Positions 1-11,945 of a DNA stretch of 64,000 bases are shown in pieces. Each line of letters starts with the position of its first letter. Within the stretch, counting starts at the first letter, position 1. The position numbers and the translations under genes are program-made. The notes below the pieces were generated by a model, which was given only the letters and a program-made list of their open reading frames with translations, was not told where the DNA came from and did not search any database. This stretch comes from Rotaria macrura (lineage: Eukaryota; Rotifera; Eurotatoria; Philodinida; Philodinidae): contig OENT01000031.1 in assembly GCA_900239685.1 (NCBI GenBank), positions 238,591-302,590 on the forward strand. Reading direction: 5' to 3'.

Positions 1-651
1 AATATAAAAATTTTATATTCTAGATTCCATATCATTTTACTTTTTTCTTCTCTCGAAGAAAAATCTATTTTCAGAACGTATAAATTTAATGCCATCTGAC
101 AATATGCTTACTCGAGAATTAAATATGATTACCACGTATTGTTAACATATAATCATTTATGAATTTCTATCTGTCATTTAAAAGGTCGTCGTATTTACTA
201 TCAAACAAATTCTAAGAAAACAACAGAATAACGTGAAAAAAGAGGATTTTTATTAATTTTTTAAATGTACTTTTGATTTTTCCTTTTACATCAATGTATA
301 TCTATATATATATTATGTATATATTCAACAATGATACAGAACAAAACAAAAAATAAATGACAGTCAGAGAAATGACAATTCAGTATCTAACAAAAAAAAT
401 ATTTTGTCAGTAAAATAGTAGAGATTCAATAGACGCAAAATAAACACGTATATAAATAAATATTTGAGAAACGCTTAAAATATTGTCAATAATTAACATA
501 CTGTTGCACATTAAAAAACAAATAAACAGCGTATTTGTTGAGTATTTCCATTCTCTTGAACAACCATAACAACAACAACAACAAAGAAGACAAAACATGA
601 CATCAAAATTAATCATAGTAGATTTTGTTTGTTTTATTGTTCTTCGTTTTG
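1..651. other. AT-rich non-coding, 3' flank
   Basis: This stretch lies downstream of the MANSC/LDLa gene on the minus strand. I see short TA-rich runs near 300-325 and a CAA-type run near 570, but no exon with splice signals. It probably holds that gene's 3' UTR and intergenic DNA. Confidence 0.5.
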
Positions 652-3590
652 TTAAAGATAGAGACCATTTATTAAATAATCAGCGTCGGTGGAACGATTT
701 TTAAGCGTTCGACCATGTTTCCATGAATCACGACAGTAGAAACCGACTAAGACAAGTAAAATAATTGTAAATATAAGACCAAGCAGTAGTAATAAAACTA
801 CACTTGATTCACGTAAAAAAGATCTTGTATGTGAATAATTATTCATGTCAATATTGTCAACTAAAAAGAGAAAATAGATATGTATACTGTATGTTCTCAT
901 ATTGTTGTTTTCTTTTTGTTTGAACAACTAAAGCACAATCGAGAACATGAACAAGACTAGAAGCGTATACGAACAACAATATCGAACTACCTCGTAAAAG
1001 TGTTGCAACAGTACTCTCTCGATTTATTGGGGGATATCTCGTTTTTGTTTTTCTTGTTGTTGTTGTTGTTGTGCTTCTGATTTTTTGTTGATAATTATAA
1101 CGATTTCCATGACGATCATCGTAAGGCGGTCGCCAATAGTATCGATCGCTATCATCAACTTCCTCATCATCTGACTCATCTTCGATGACGTTCGTCGGTC
1201 GCCGTAAACTTATATCATCATCATCAACAATCTTCATGCGCTTTGTTGTTGTCGTTATTTTTCTACCTATGGTTCGTGGTTTTATTGTTGTTGTCATTGT
1301 TGTTGGTATCATACTTGTAGGTTTCTGACGATCAGCTATCCATTGCTGTTCTAAAGCTAACAAATGATCTTGAAAATTATCATTATCATCATCATTGGAT
1401 GATAATGATCCTGTTTGTTCTGTATCAGAATTTGAATGTTCTTGTTGTTGATGTTGAACTAGTGTTTGAAATAGATGATACCATGCTTCAGGACCTTTCG
1501 TTTCTTCTAAATATTCTTTTAGTTTTTGTAATCTTGATACACGTTCTTGTGTATCAAGATCAACATTGTAGAAGAATGTTGATGAGATATTTTTTTCCGA
1601 TTTTGTACCTGAAAACATAGTTTTCACCGTCATCGCAACAGAACCAAAACAAAAAATCTATGTAAATTCATGCCTTCACGATTTTTGGATTTGATCTTTG
1701 ATGTTGAAGCTTTTGTACTCGTTGTTTTGGCTTTATTCTTCACTGTTGACGTTGCTATTACTTGATCATCATCTACTGTATCATCGAAACCTTCATCTAG
1801 ATCAGTGTTCGTATCACTGTCAATATCATTTGAAGGTTTTTTTCGATTTTCTTGTTGTGTACGTTGATGCTGAGTGAATTCTAATAGATGATGAAAAATA
1901 AATCAGTTTATCTCAACTACAGCAATAATCACAACGACAACAACAGTAACAATAACAACATAGATGTTATATATATATATACCCGATGAACACATCGCTT
2001 CATCAACACCCGATGGACAATCTTCATATGAATTGCAAACATCATAATATGGAATACAGCTTCCATCTCGACAAGAGAATTCTATACTTCGGCAAGTCGT
2101 AGCTATGAAAATATTTACATGTATAAACATATATACATATGTATAAATAAAATATCGTTATGTGTCTTTTGTTCTACTCCGTCTGTACTACGGAAAACAA
2201 GTACCAACGTGTTTGCAACAAAGATTTCAAAGTTGATCAATAACAGAATGTATCGTACGAATGCACTCTGAAATTTTTTGAACCTAATCATAATTCATCC
2301 AATGAGATTAAAACAATGTTTCTGGCAACAATTTTGAATATATCTTTTGCAGACGAATATGAATTTTATTAATAAAGAAGACCTATTTCATCGTTATGAA
2401 AATGATTTTCCTATGTCAATGGTGATAATTTCAATTTCGATTGTCTCAAACTGGAAATTGAATCATCAGCCAATCAGTCACAGTTCCTATTAGTGATATT
2501 TGTTGAGCTTTATTCATCTAAATCATTTATAGATTACGCAAATCAACGACTAAAAACCATCTTGTATCGTAGTAACAACATCGAATCCAACAAGTTAAAA
2601 GTTCTATTGCAACCTGAAGTTGTCGAACGAAAATTCATATGAAAACATTTTTCTACAAACATATTTTTGTTTAGTTTTTGGAATGAAAAATTGGAATGGA
2701 TCGAATTTCCTGGCTCTTTACGAATATCAGTAATTCATAAAAGAACAACAATCGTATCAGATTGACTCACCAAGTGTCGATGATGATGCATCGGTTGCTT
2801 TTTCAGTAGCTTTTGATTGTTTATTTGCTATTGGTAATTCATCATTGGATGATAAATCTTTCTTTAATATCATACTCGTATAGTCCCCATGTGACGCATA
2901 TGTACAACTACCATTACACGCAAATAAGTAACATTTATAACCATCCTATAAGTAGGAGAGAACCATAAAGAACACAATCAGCAATCACATAGAACAGCTT
3001 ACATTTGTACGTTGTTCGCTAAGCATAGCTAAATCACAAGTTTCTTCTACACAACAATTTAACATACAAATATCTTTTATATCAAGACCATGAGTTGATG
3101 ATGTTTCACTGATGCGAACGAAACGTATCAAATGTGCACCATTTTTTAATTCTTTGACTTTTACTAATAGTTCAGTTTTAATATCAAATTCATTTATACA
3201 TAAAGATGCTTCTTCCATGTAATTTTTTGTTGATGATTGTTGAATTCGATTAGATTTATTTGATAATTCTGATCGATTATTTGATTTTGATGAATGACCA
3301 CGACGTAACGGCTTTTCTTGTTCATCACGATTGTCGATATCATTAAGAGTCTTTTTACGTGAAGAAGTTTTCTTTTCACGTTGAAATAGTGAAGGTAAAT
3401 CTTCTTCATTATTTAATAGGTCAGTTAAATATTCTTTGTTACTATGCGTTTTCCGATGGTTATAATTATTCAAACGACTATCTAATTCATACATACTATC
3501 ATTATCGTTTTGATCATTGTAACGACGTAAATCAACTTGAACAATTAATAATAGATGAAATACTGATAATAATAGTATTCGAAGTTTCAT
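652..3590 (-). CDS. MANSC + LDLa type I membrane protein (LRP11/MANSC1-like)
   Basis: Six exons on the minus strand: 3590-3003, 2945-2771, 2102-1983, 1880-1680, 1608-991 and 860-652. All have GT..AG ends and agreeing phases, giving 636 residues. Residues 1-21 form a signal peptide. Residues about 130-222 match the MANSC domain, with the pattern CxxxCCxxxxCDLAML followed by CYLFAC. Exon 3, flanked by phase-1 introns, is one LDL-receptor class A repeat (residues 255-294) with six cysteines; the usual DGSDE calcium loop reads SGVDE. A Thr-, Asp- and Gln-rich linker follows to about 567, then one hydrophobic segment (about 586-609) and a short basic cytoplasmic tail. The MANSC-LDLa-TM order is that of vertebrate LRP11 and of part of HAI-1. 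It is likely a cell-surface protein; its ligand is unknown. A 3' splice site (tttttctag) abuts the start codon. Confidence 0.8.
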
Positions 3591-5016
3591 CTAGAAAAAC
3601 TCATGAACAAAAGTATTTCTCATAGAATTGACATCTCTAGTTCAGTGAACAAGAATAAGTAACCTATGACTGATTGCAAAGGAACTAGTCGAGCTCAAAG
3701 CAATGGAAATTTTCTAATCGATAATGAATGATTTCTTCGGTACTTTGTAATGTTATGTTCTAGATTTTTCTTTTCTATTCGCTACCTATTATATCTTAAA
3801 AGATATCTCGAATGACAAGAACCTTTTGAATTGAGCTTGTCATCAACTTGATACTTTCTAATATCCTTTGTTGACAATGAACATTTTGTAGAAGAAAGAC
3901 AGAAGCTTGACAACGGTATACATATTTAAAACATGGAATAGTTTCGTCGTATAGGAAATAAAAGAAAAGAATATAATGATCTAACTACTCAATATGATTC
4001 GTTCGCTTTGTTTCATTGACTATAAGTATTCACTATTATCTATTTCTTTTTAGTTATTTAGAGAAATAATGAAGAATTTATAGTAATATCCTTGTCAAAT
4101 TAATTTTAATCCAATCATGAAAACTGACGTTAAGACTTAGACATAATCTTCTTACGCTATCACCTAGACTATTCATCAGCTATAAAAAGAATTGATCGAT
4201 GAGTGAATAGAAGATCACTTAGCACACTTATTTCTTCAGAACTAAAATATTCTAGACAAAAGTAGGTTGGAAACTACTACATGTCTAATTGGAATTCGCT
4301 TCATCTAACGTAGTGTGCTACACACTTCAATAGTATCTATCCACCTTCGGTGTCGCGTTGATACTGAAAACTATCTCAAGAATCTATAATTCTAGAGAAT
4401 ACTTATTAAACAAATACACATAAAGAACGATTGCTTTTGTACGAAAGAGATTAAAAATCGCTTTCAAATCAAACTGATAGAGTTCTTTTTTGATTATTAT
4501 TCGTTTGAAAAATATTGACTTCCAATGAATAAATAAAATATATATCTGAAAAAGAAACAGAAACAAAAAATCAAACTACATAATTAACTTTATTTAGGTC
4601 GACTAAATAAGTTCTACGACATGAAAAAAAAAGCGAAATCAGACCAAAAACAGGAAGGATTACAAATAAATGACTAATATACACACAAATATTTTGTATG
4701 CTTTTAAAAGGATCTTAATTTATAAGGAAAAACAGAAGAAGAAAAAAAACAGTTTCGGAAAAGGAAGTGTAGTGAATTTTTCGTTGATGGTGTTGACTAG
4801 AAGATTATTTCTTTCTTTTTTTTTTTGTTTTTTTATTTTGTTCAGTGTTATCTTGCAGAAAGAGACAGAAGACGAAATACGAATCATAATCAGCACCATA
4901 TTTGAATAAAACGAAAGAGCAAAGAGAAACAAACAAAACAAGGATAATGAGATTGCAAGTGCGTAAAAGAAGTTAGGATAGTGAAAAGAGACGTGTAAAT
5001 TGTTCTTTTAAAATGT
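3591..5016. other. intergenic, no gene seen
   Basis: AT-rich sequence between the MANSC/LDLa gene and the tropomodulin 3' end. Short open frames near 4384-4566 and 4670-4941 have poly-A/poly-T composition and no recognisable domain. I see no RNA gene. Confidence 0.5.
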
Positions 5017-8000
5017 TTATTGTTTATTGTCTAAACGTTTTTTGCGTACTAAAATAGAAAATACAAATGTCAAATGATATGAACAACATGGCTAACGTGC
5101 AGTTTAATGTATTACTTACAAACGTCTAAATTTTGTTTAAGTTTTTCTGTAACACGAACACGTGGTCCAAGTGTGTCAAATTGTAAATTTAAACGAAGAA
5201 GTGTATTGTTTTGTGATATAGCATCGGCTATTTCCATTTCAACTCGATTGCCAAGAATTTGCGAACGCTAAAGTAGTATATGACATGGCAAATAAATAAT
5301 CATATGCATAACTTATTCATCACTCTTGAGACTTGAATAAAACTAATTTTAAAAAATTAGTTTTTTCGTTCTTCTTTTCATTAGGAATTCCACTATTGGA
5401 CATCTTTTAATTTTCACATGCTGTTAGAATTCATATCATTTTCAATGAAAAACCAAAAAATTCCCAAAGATAAAATTACTGATACATCAAGGACTAAGCA
5501 TAGCATGTAGACAACACACACAAAACAAAAAATCATCGTTTATGTAGACATCTGACGGTTTAAAACTCTGACATACGAAATGTTGAGTACTACAATGTTG
5601 TTTTTTTCTTTTCAAGTTTCAAATGCAACATCTTAAAACATGATGATCTCTATGAAAAGAGTCTTTGGTTGTGTCGTGTAAGTAGCAACAACAATATGAA
5701 ATGCAGTTCCCTTGAGAATTCTACAATGTCTTATAGAAGAAAAAACAAAGAAACAATAAAAACATTTACTCTACTTCATCTGACAGAAAGCATGTTTTCT
5801 TCGAATTACTTTCAATTTGTATTCAACTGAAACTAGTCATGTTTTTCCATAAAATGTCAGTTTATTCAAGATAAATGATTGTATCGAATATTTTCACTTC
5901 TCGTCTATTTCAAAATATGAACGTAGTCATTCAATGACATAAAACTCATCATCAATGGTTTTCATTAAGATTACAAAAATTGAAATTTAATACTACATTA
6001 TAGACTAGATATTCGAATATTTATTTTATTATTTTTGATACACACCACTCGTTCATGTCTACATGTTGCGCATAGTCCTGAATTTGAAGCAAATTGTTGG
6101 TTGAGGAAATTTGCTAATAAGGCTAATCAAGACATCTTTTAAAGCGATTTTCTTCCAAGCTGGCTGAAGCCAAAAGAATAAGCGTAGGATCTCATGCATA
6201 TGTTCTCTTCGAGAAATATAACTGAGTTAGAAGAAAAAAAATGCTCATTATAGAAAGATAAAGATTACCGAAAAATCTCATGAATAACTGAATCTTTCAT
6301 AAATCTATAGCGAATAGGCATGTTTTCATGCTCGAAAATCTGAACTTCCTAATCTTTTGTTGTATATAATAGTTTGAATTCATAGCATGAGAAGCAATGA
6401 TACCTGTCTTCCATTTAGTTCACTAGAATCTATCAGAAAACAAAATAGATGACATAATAAAGAAAAAAACACCAACAAATCTAGATCATCTTTTGAGAGT
6501 TTTTAGGCCCATGATTTAGCTTTTGATTAATTAGTAGAATTTTGATTACAAAATTTTCTAAGTTGGAAATTCTCTACACAAGTGACAATGACATGTTTGC
6601 ATTACGTACAGACTTCACAAACTTTTTCAAGAAATTTCAATAGAAAAGTAACATTCTTTACTGAGATATACATTTCTTTGAAAACGAAATCTTTAAATCA
6701 AATTTTTCATTACATTTTTTAATACCTATGAGCAAAATATCATCATTGAATGTATTCGTACAAAATTATTATATAGGCTAGCAAGCCAATTAACCGGCTC
6801 GAATTCTATAGGGAAAGCCTTAGGGTCGTATATATATATTTATCGAGCTTCTAATGCCAAACGAGAATCTATCGTACAGACCATAGTGTACAACCTAAAG
6901 CGATTTTCAATTTTTTATTAGTTCACACAACATTGTCAATATTTATTAATTGTTTTTCCAAAAAGCATCGCAGCAAAATGCAATGTTTTTCTTCCTATTT
7001 TCGTAGTCGATTTCATTTATGTGTTTGATTGATCAATATTCATACGTCATTTCTTTGTTATTGTAAAACAAATCATGTAGAAAAATTGAAATTTTTCAAT
7101 TCATTATTAACATTCTCAAATGAAAATTCGACATAAATAATGGCGGTTGCCCTTTCATCTCTCAGTAACCGTTATGCATAGATTACATAGTAATCTATCC
7201 ATTACTTTTCATGTCAATGTCAATAGAATGGAATATATTTCCTTTTTTTTTTGCTTAGCTAAACAACATCTGGAAATCAAAATGTCGTTATATTTACTTG
7301 ATTTGATAAACGTAATTCCAGTAATGTTTGATTTTTTAATGTACCTCGTACAATTTCACTAACAACTAATCCCGTTAAACGATTTGATTCAGCATTAACT
7401 GTTTTCAATGTTGAATTAGCTTCGAGAAGCTCTGCAAGTACCTAATGAATAGATAAAATAGAAATTAAAGGAAACATCAATTATATTAATAATGGTAGAG
7501 AAAAACAAAAGAAACGAGTCTTCTTCGTCTTTGATTTGTTTTAATGATCAACATACTCGACCAACACTGTCAGTCATACCAACATTAGCCATTTCAAGAG
7601 ATTGTACATATGTGTTTTCTTTTAATGAATTCAGTAATTCTTTGAGAACATCAGCTTTTACTTCTTTAATGTTATTTATATTAATACGTGTGAATTCTTT
7701 TTCGTTAGCTTTCGCTTTTTTAATGCAATCTTCAACATCAGTTGTATTATCAGGTTCTGGTGGAAGAATTTTCAGTGGTTCACTTTTAGCAGCAGCTAGA
7801 AAACAGAAAGTTAAATACAATCGTTCTATTATATTCCTTCTTACCGTTCCATCCACCGACAGTCGATGGTAAACCTTTATCTGTTAAAGCAGCATGATAT
7901 TGCACTTGGTTAATTAAACCAGTAAAGCCAAGAATAGCTAAAAGTTAAACAACTAGTTAGAGTTATATTCTATTTGAAAACTTTAACCAACCAGCAAGTT

Positions 8001-8443
8001 CAACGATTTCTGATTCACTTGCATTTGCTAATACATCGTCCCATTCAGTAGCAACCATAAAGTCATCTTCTTCTTGTGTTGTTTTTGTGACGGGTGGTGG
8101 TTGCCAAACTTTACCTTTCTTTTCACCTGGCACATAGGATTGGTAATGATCCCAATCTTTTTCATTTTTTCCTTGTTCAGTTAAAAAATCGAGAAGTTTA
8201 GAACGATCATATGGACCAGTTGGACTCTTTGTTGTTTGTGGTTTACAACGGTCACTTGCTGGCAACCAAGAGTTCTAAAAACAATCGATAGAAATCAAAA
8301 ACTGCCTACGGAATTCATAAACAACATACTTCTGGGTCAATAAGATCATTAACTTTTTCAAGATCTTCCGGACTAAGGGCAGATAAAAGAGCATCGAAAT
8401 CATCCATATTGAATGTTTCATTGGGACTTTTCGTTGTCGCCAT
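5017..8443 (-). CDS. tmod: tropomodulin (actin pointed-end capping protein)
   Basis: Eight exons on the minus strand: 8443-8330, 8274-7992, 7937-7845, 7795-7557, 7441-7345, 6122-6046, 5267-5120 and 5048-5017. Phases agree throughout and give 360 residues, against about 359 in vertebrate Tmod1. Residues 1-70 carry the N-terminal tropomyosin/actin-binding pattern (ALSPEDLEKVNDLIDPE, then KSPTGPYDRSKLLDFL). Residues about 160-345 form the leucine-rich-repeat cap, including ELLNSLKENTYVQSLEMANV and GNRVEMEIADAIS. The C-terminus (VLRKKRLDNKQ) matches the family end. The protein should cap actin pointed ends with tropomyosin. Exon 6 is chosen because it alone fits phase and length, but its sequence departs from the family (see findings). 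Introns of 0.7-1.2 kb flank exon 6; most others are about 50-100 bp. Confidence 0.9.
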
Positions 8444-10131
8444 TGTTTTTGGCTTCGTGATATAATACACTTGAAAAATGGCAATCAATACAATAATGAG
8501 ACGTAATTGGATTGTATAGTCCTAAAAAAGAAACAAATAAACACAAACGTAAGAATCACATCGACCAATCATGGTCGAACTAAACAGTAATAAAAATTCT
8601 TCATAGAGGATGAATTCATAACTTCGATTGGTGGAATAAATTCAACTAATCCAATACGTATTATTAGAAAATCAATTTTTGACATATAGTCTGGCATCTT
8701 TCAATGTCATTATATAAATAATGTCTACGAATGTCATTCAAAATATTCTGAAAAACAACACATACATTTTATCGAGGTCGTTTATTCTATAAACTGAAGT
8801 CTATCTGACGTCATGTTCCTTGTAGTTGCTTATGTCTATCTCGTTGACACATAAGTTTTCTCACTAGATTCTTCCGTGTAATGAATAAAGACCTTCATGA
8901 TTGATTAGCGACATTCTTCCAAAAATTTCAATGAGGAATCGTATACTCTGATTTCAGTGTCATCAGTCATGGAATGGTCTTGATCGAGTAGGTAACGCTT
9001 TATGTGTTGAATGCATATACATTTCTAGGATTGAACCAAGAGCAGCACTCATCGTCATCATCCATTAACTACTTTTAATGTTTCATTACAACATTCGAAC
9101 GTCAAATTTTTTGATGAAAAAAAAAGACTCCTGTATTTAATTGACAACACCACAATAATAGACAGATCAGTTGAAGGTTCACAAAAGAACGTATAATTCT
9201 GACTCTGATGTTTCACTATATGATTTTGAAAATCTGATCAAAGCTGTTGATTATACCTTTGCTCGTTGCCGAAATAAAACGAACGATTGATACTAAATTT
9301 CGTTCTTGTAAATCTACGTACATCGATGCTTTTACCGTCATCATGTATCATTGATTATTTATAGTACTTGCTTCGGAATAGCTTAGGTTGCTCAATCAGG
9401 ATCTGACTGACCTTGGTTTTCATGGGTTCATATGCATAGGAGTTTCAAAAAACAAACATACCTTGAGGTATTTTTTGGTTGATACTCGATTATGTCATAG
9501 GGCATCATCAACAATTAGATGTCTCTGATCACCTGTCTACTAGTATGTTGATAATACCTTTAGCATTGGTTTATTCTTATGATCAGTTAACGTGTGTGAA
9601 TGTATAGCCTAAACAAACTAAGCACATAACCACATTTGTAAATATTCAAAAATGTAGATGAGATTATTCACTAGTGAATCTCAATATTAAGTACTCACAA
9701 TCGATTTTGTGATTGTCGAACTTAAAAATATGTCAGCATCCTATTGAACTAAATAGATAGATTCCATATTTTCGATTAAATTATGACTACCTTCTTGTTG
9801 ACAGATGAGCGTCATCATCTAAGATATATATTCGGTTATTAACATAAAAGATTTTATGATGACCGAGAATTTTTCTATGCTATCTTCTGAGAGACACAAT
9901 GCATAGAAACTAGATTGTTGAGCGTATTCAATCGCAAGTGTAGATCGTTGACCATTTACAAAACTGCTCTAAGAATCACTGTGTGTCTTATTTTGAATAA
10001 TAAAATATACAATTTAAATTCAAATGCAATTACTGAAATAATAAATGAATCGAATTCTTTCATTTATTCATCAGTAGACACCGCCTTAGATATTATAGTA
10101 CATTCTAAATTAAATAAACGATATTACATAC
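8444..10131. other. upstream/intergenic of tropomodulin, no gene seen
   Basis: This probably contains the tropomodulin promoter and 5' UTR. I see no exon with family similarity, no long open frame on either strand and no tandem array. Confidence 0.45.
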
Positions 10132-10905
10132 AGAGTCTGAAGTTCTAATTCTGCCGGAAAAAAAACCTGCTCAGAAAAATGTCAACAACTCACGTTCTAA
10201 ATGACATACAGATCTGAATTTTACGTTCCGGAATCGAACAAACATTTGTCTATCAACTGCTATAAAATTTGTTGAAAGATATTCAAATGACTTCGTACAA
10301 TGAGCATGACGATAGCAGGGGGTAAATTTGTATCCAAATCTATTGTGTTCTTTATTTTGCCGATCAATGTAATTTTTGTTCGTAATTATGCCGAGACTGT
10401 AAAATACAAAAAAAATTATAAAAAAATTTCTCATTGAAATTGTGATACATATCTTCAAGACAAAAGACAGTTTTGAAAAAATGTGTTATTTACTGCTCAC
10501 CAAGTCCCTTTGCAATTTATCTTCCCTAAAATACCCTAATTAGAGTTTTCATCAAATATTCCTTTTTACTAGATTATGATGAACATATGTATCACAATTT
10601 CAATTGAAAATTTTCTGATAAATATTTTTGTATTTTACGGTCTCGGCATAATTACGATCAAAAATATATTGATCGGTAAAATAAGAAACACAGCAGAATA
10701 GGATAAATATTTACCCCCTGCTATTGTCACGCTCATTGTACGAAGTCATTTGAATATCTTTCAACAAATTTTACAGCAGTTGATAGAGAAATGTTTGTTC
10801 TATTCCACAACATAAAATTCATATCTGTATGTCATTAAGAACATGAGTTGTTGACATTTTTCTGAGTAGGTTTTTTTTTCCCGCAGAATTAGGACTTCAG
10901 ACTCT
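10132..10905. repeat. large imperfect fold-back repeat (MITE-like)
   Basis: The arms are about 10132-10455 and 10580-10905, inverted, with a spacer of roughly 120 bp. The outer ends are cagagtctgaagttctaatt on the left and, reading inwards on the other strand, agagtctgaagtcctaattc on the right. Long matching blocks run through both arms, for example the tract around ttcaaatgacttcgtacaatgagc (left) against gctcattgtacgaagtcatttgaa (right). Mismatches and small indels show it is not recent. It looks like a non-autonomous fold-back DNA element. I see no transposase and no clear target-site duplication. Confidence 0.8.
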
Positions 10906-11726
10906 AGTTGTATATGACGACATCGAACTATTACCGATAGATCTATGAGTTAAATAAACGTCGAACATAATTGTTTATAATATGCTTGTCTATAGTCATG
11001 ACACCAACAACTATACCATCAGCGGACCAGTTAATACTGAAGTCACAATGCAAATTGCAGGAGTCACGGTTATTTTATAATGATTATGTGTTGAAAAAGA
11101 AAATGTAGTCATTATAACTGACTGATTAAAAATCTTACAATGGTAATGATGACATAGACTTGTTTGAAGATATGTCGCACTGAAAATTAATAGTAATACT
11201 TTATTATTATTATTATTACTATGTTGGATGAATACGATAACTGAATAGAATTCTCGATTTAACAGAAAGAATTAAGCAATATGAAATATCGTATAGTTAT
11301 TTTTGAAAGTCAACAAACCATATGAATTCTCTTGTTCTTAAGTGAAAGTTAATACGACAAGAGATTTATTTTCAAATAAATCAAGTTTCATAAATAATTC
11401 CATTGAAATTTTGACCGACTATTATTTCGGAATTCTCTCATGATAATGAAACATAAACAATGGTCTCATTTATTAACATTTTTATTAGAATTTAAGACGA
11501 CATAAATCTGCTGAGAAAATCACGACTGAAGAATTTAATTCTAAGTTGAACGTATAAGTAATATCGTTATTATATGACAGATGCCATTTTCTCACAAAAA
11601 TGCTATTACTTGAAAAGAACTGTCATCCAAATGCATTCAATAGATTACTAAGTACTTATTGTTTTCAAGTTTTGATGTTACTCTCAAGCGACGTTTTTAC
11701 TAAGTTGCACATGTTTTCAGTGTATC

Positions 11727-11764
11727 GTCTCATGGTTTTTGAAGATTCAAAAAGCATGAGACGA
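11727..11764. repeat. hairpin-forming inverted repeat
   Basis: The arms cgtctcatggtttttgaa and ttcaaaaagcatgagacg are inverted complements with one mismatch and a 2-nt loop. It lies about 145 bp from a longer perfect palindrome. Confidence 0.75.
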
Positions 11765-11907
11765 AATTTGTCATATATGTACTTGAAACAATTATAGGCA
11801 TCTAATAACTGTAGAAGTTTTTGAATTTTTACGATGAAATGAATTAGTTCGAAAAGGAAATTTTGTTTAAAATCATATCTTTTCATGCAACAATATTAGA
11901 TCATGAA

Positions 11908-11945
11908 TTATTTCGTTACAAATGAATTCATTTGTAACGAAATAA
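11908..11945. repeat. 38-bp perfect palindrome
   Basis: The sequence is a perfect inverted repeat centred on the GAATTC at 11924-11929; the half-site is ttatttcgttacaaatgaa. There is no spacer, and the symmetry breaks immediately outside. It could be a dyad-symmetric binding site or the scar or terminus of a mobile element. Confidence 0.85.

Noticed and set aside
7492..7872. Plus-strand open frame of 126 codons
   Set aside because: It is antisense to tropomodulin exons 3 and 4, which show clear family motifs on the minus strand.
10171..10458. Minus-strand open frame of 95 codons
   Set aside because: It lies wholly in one arm of the fold-back repeat, and the other arm does not preserve the frame.
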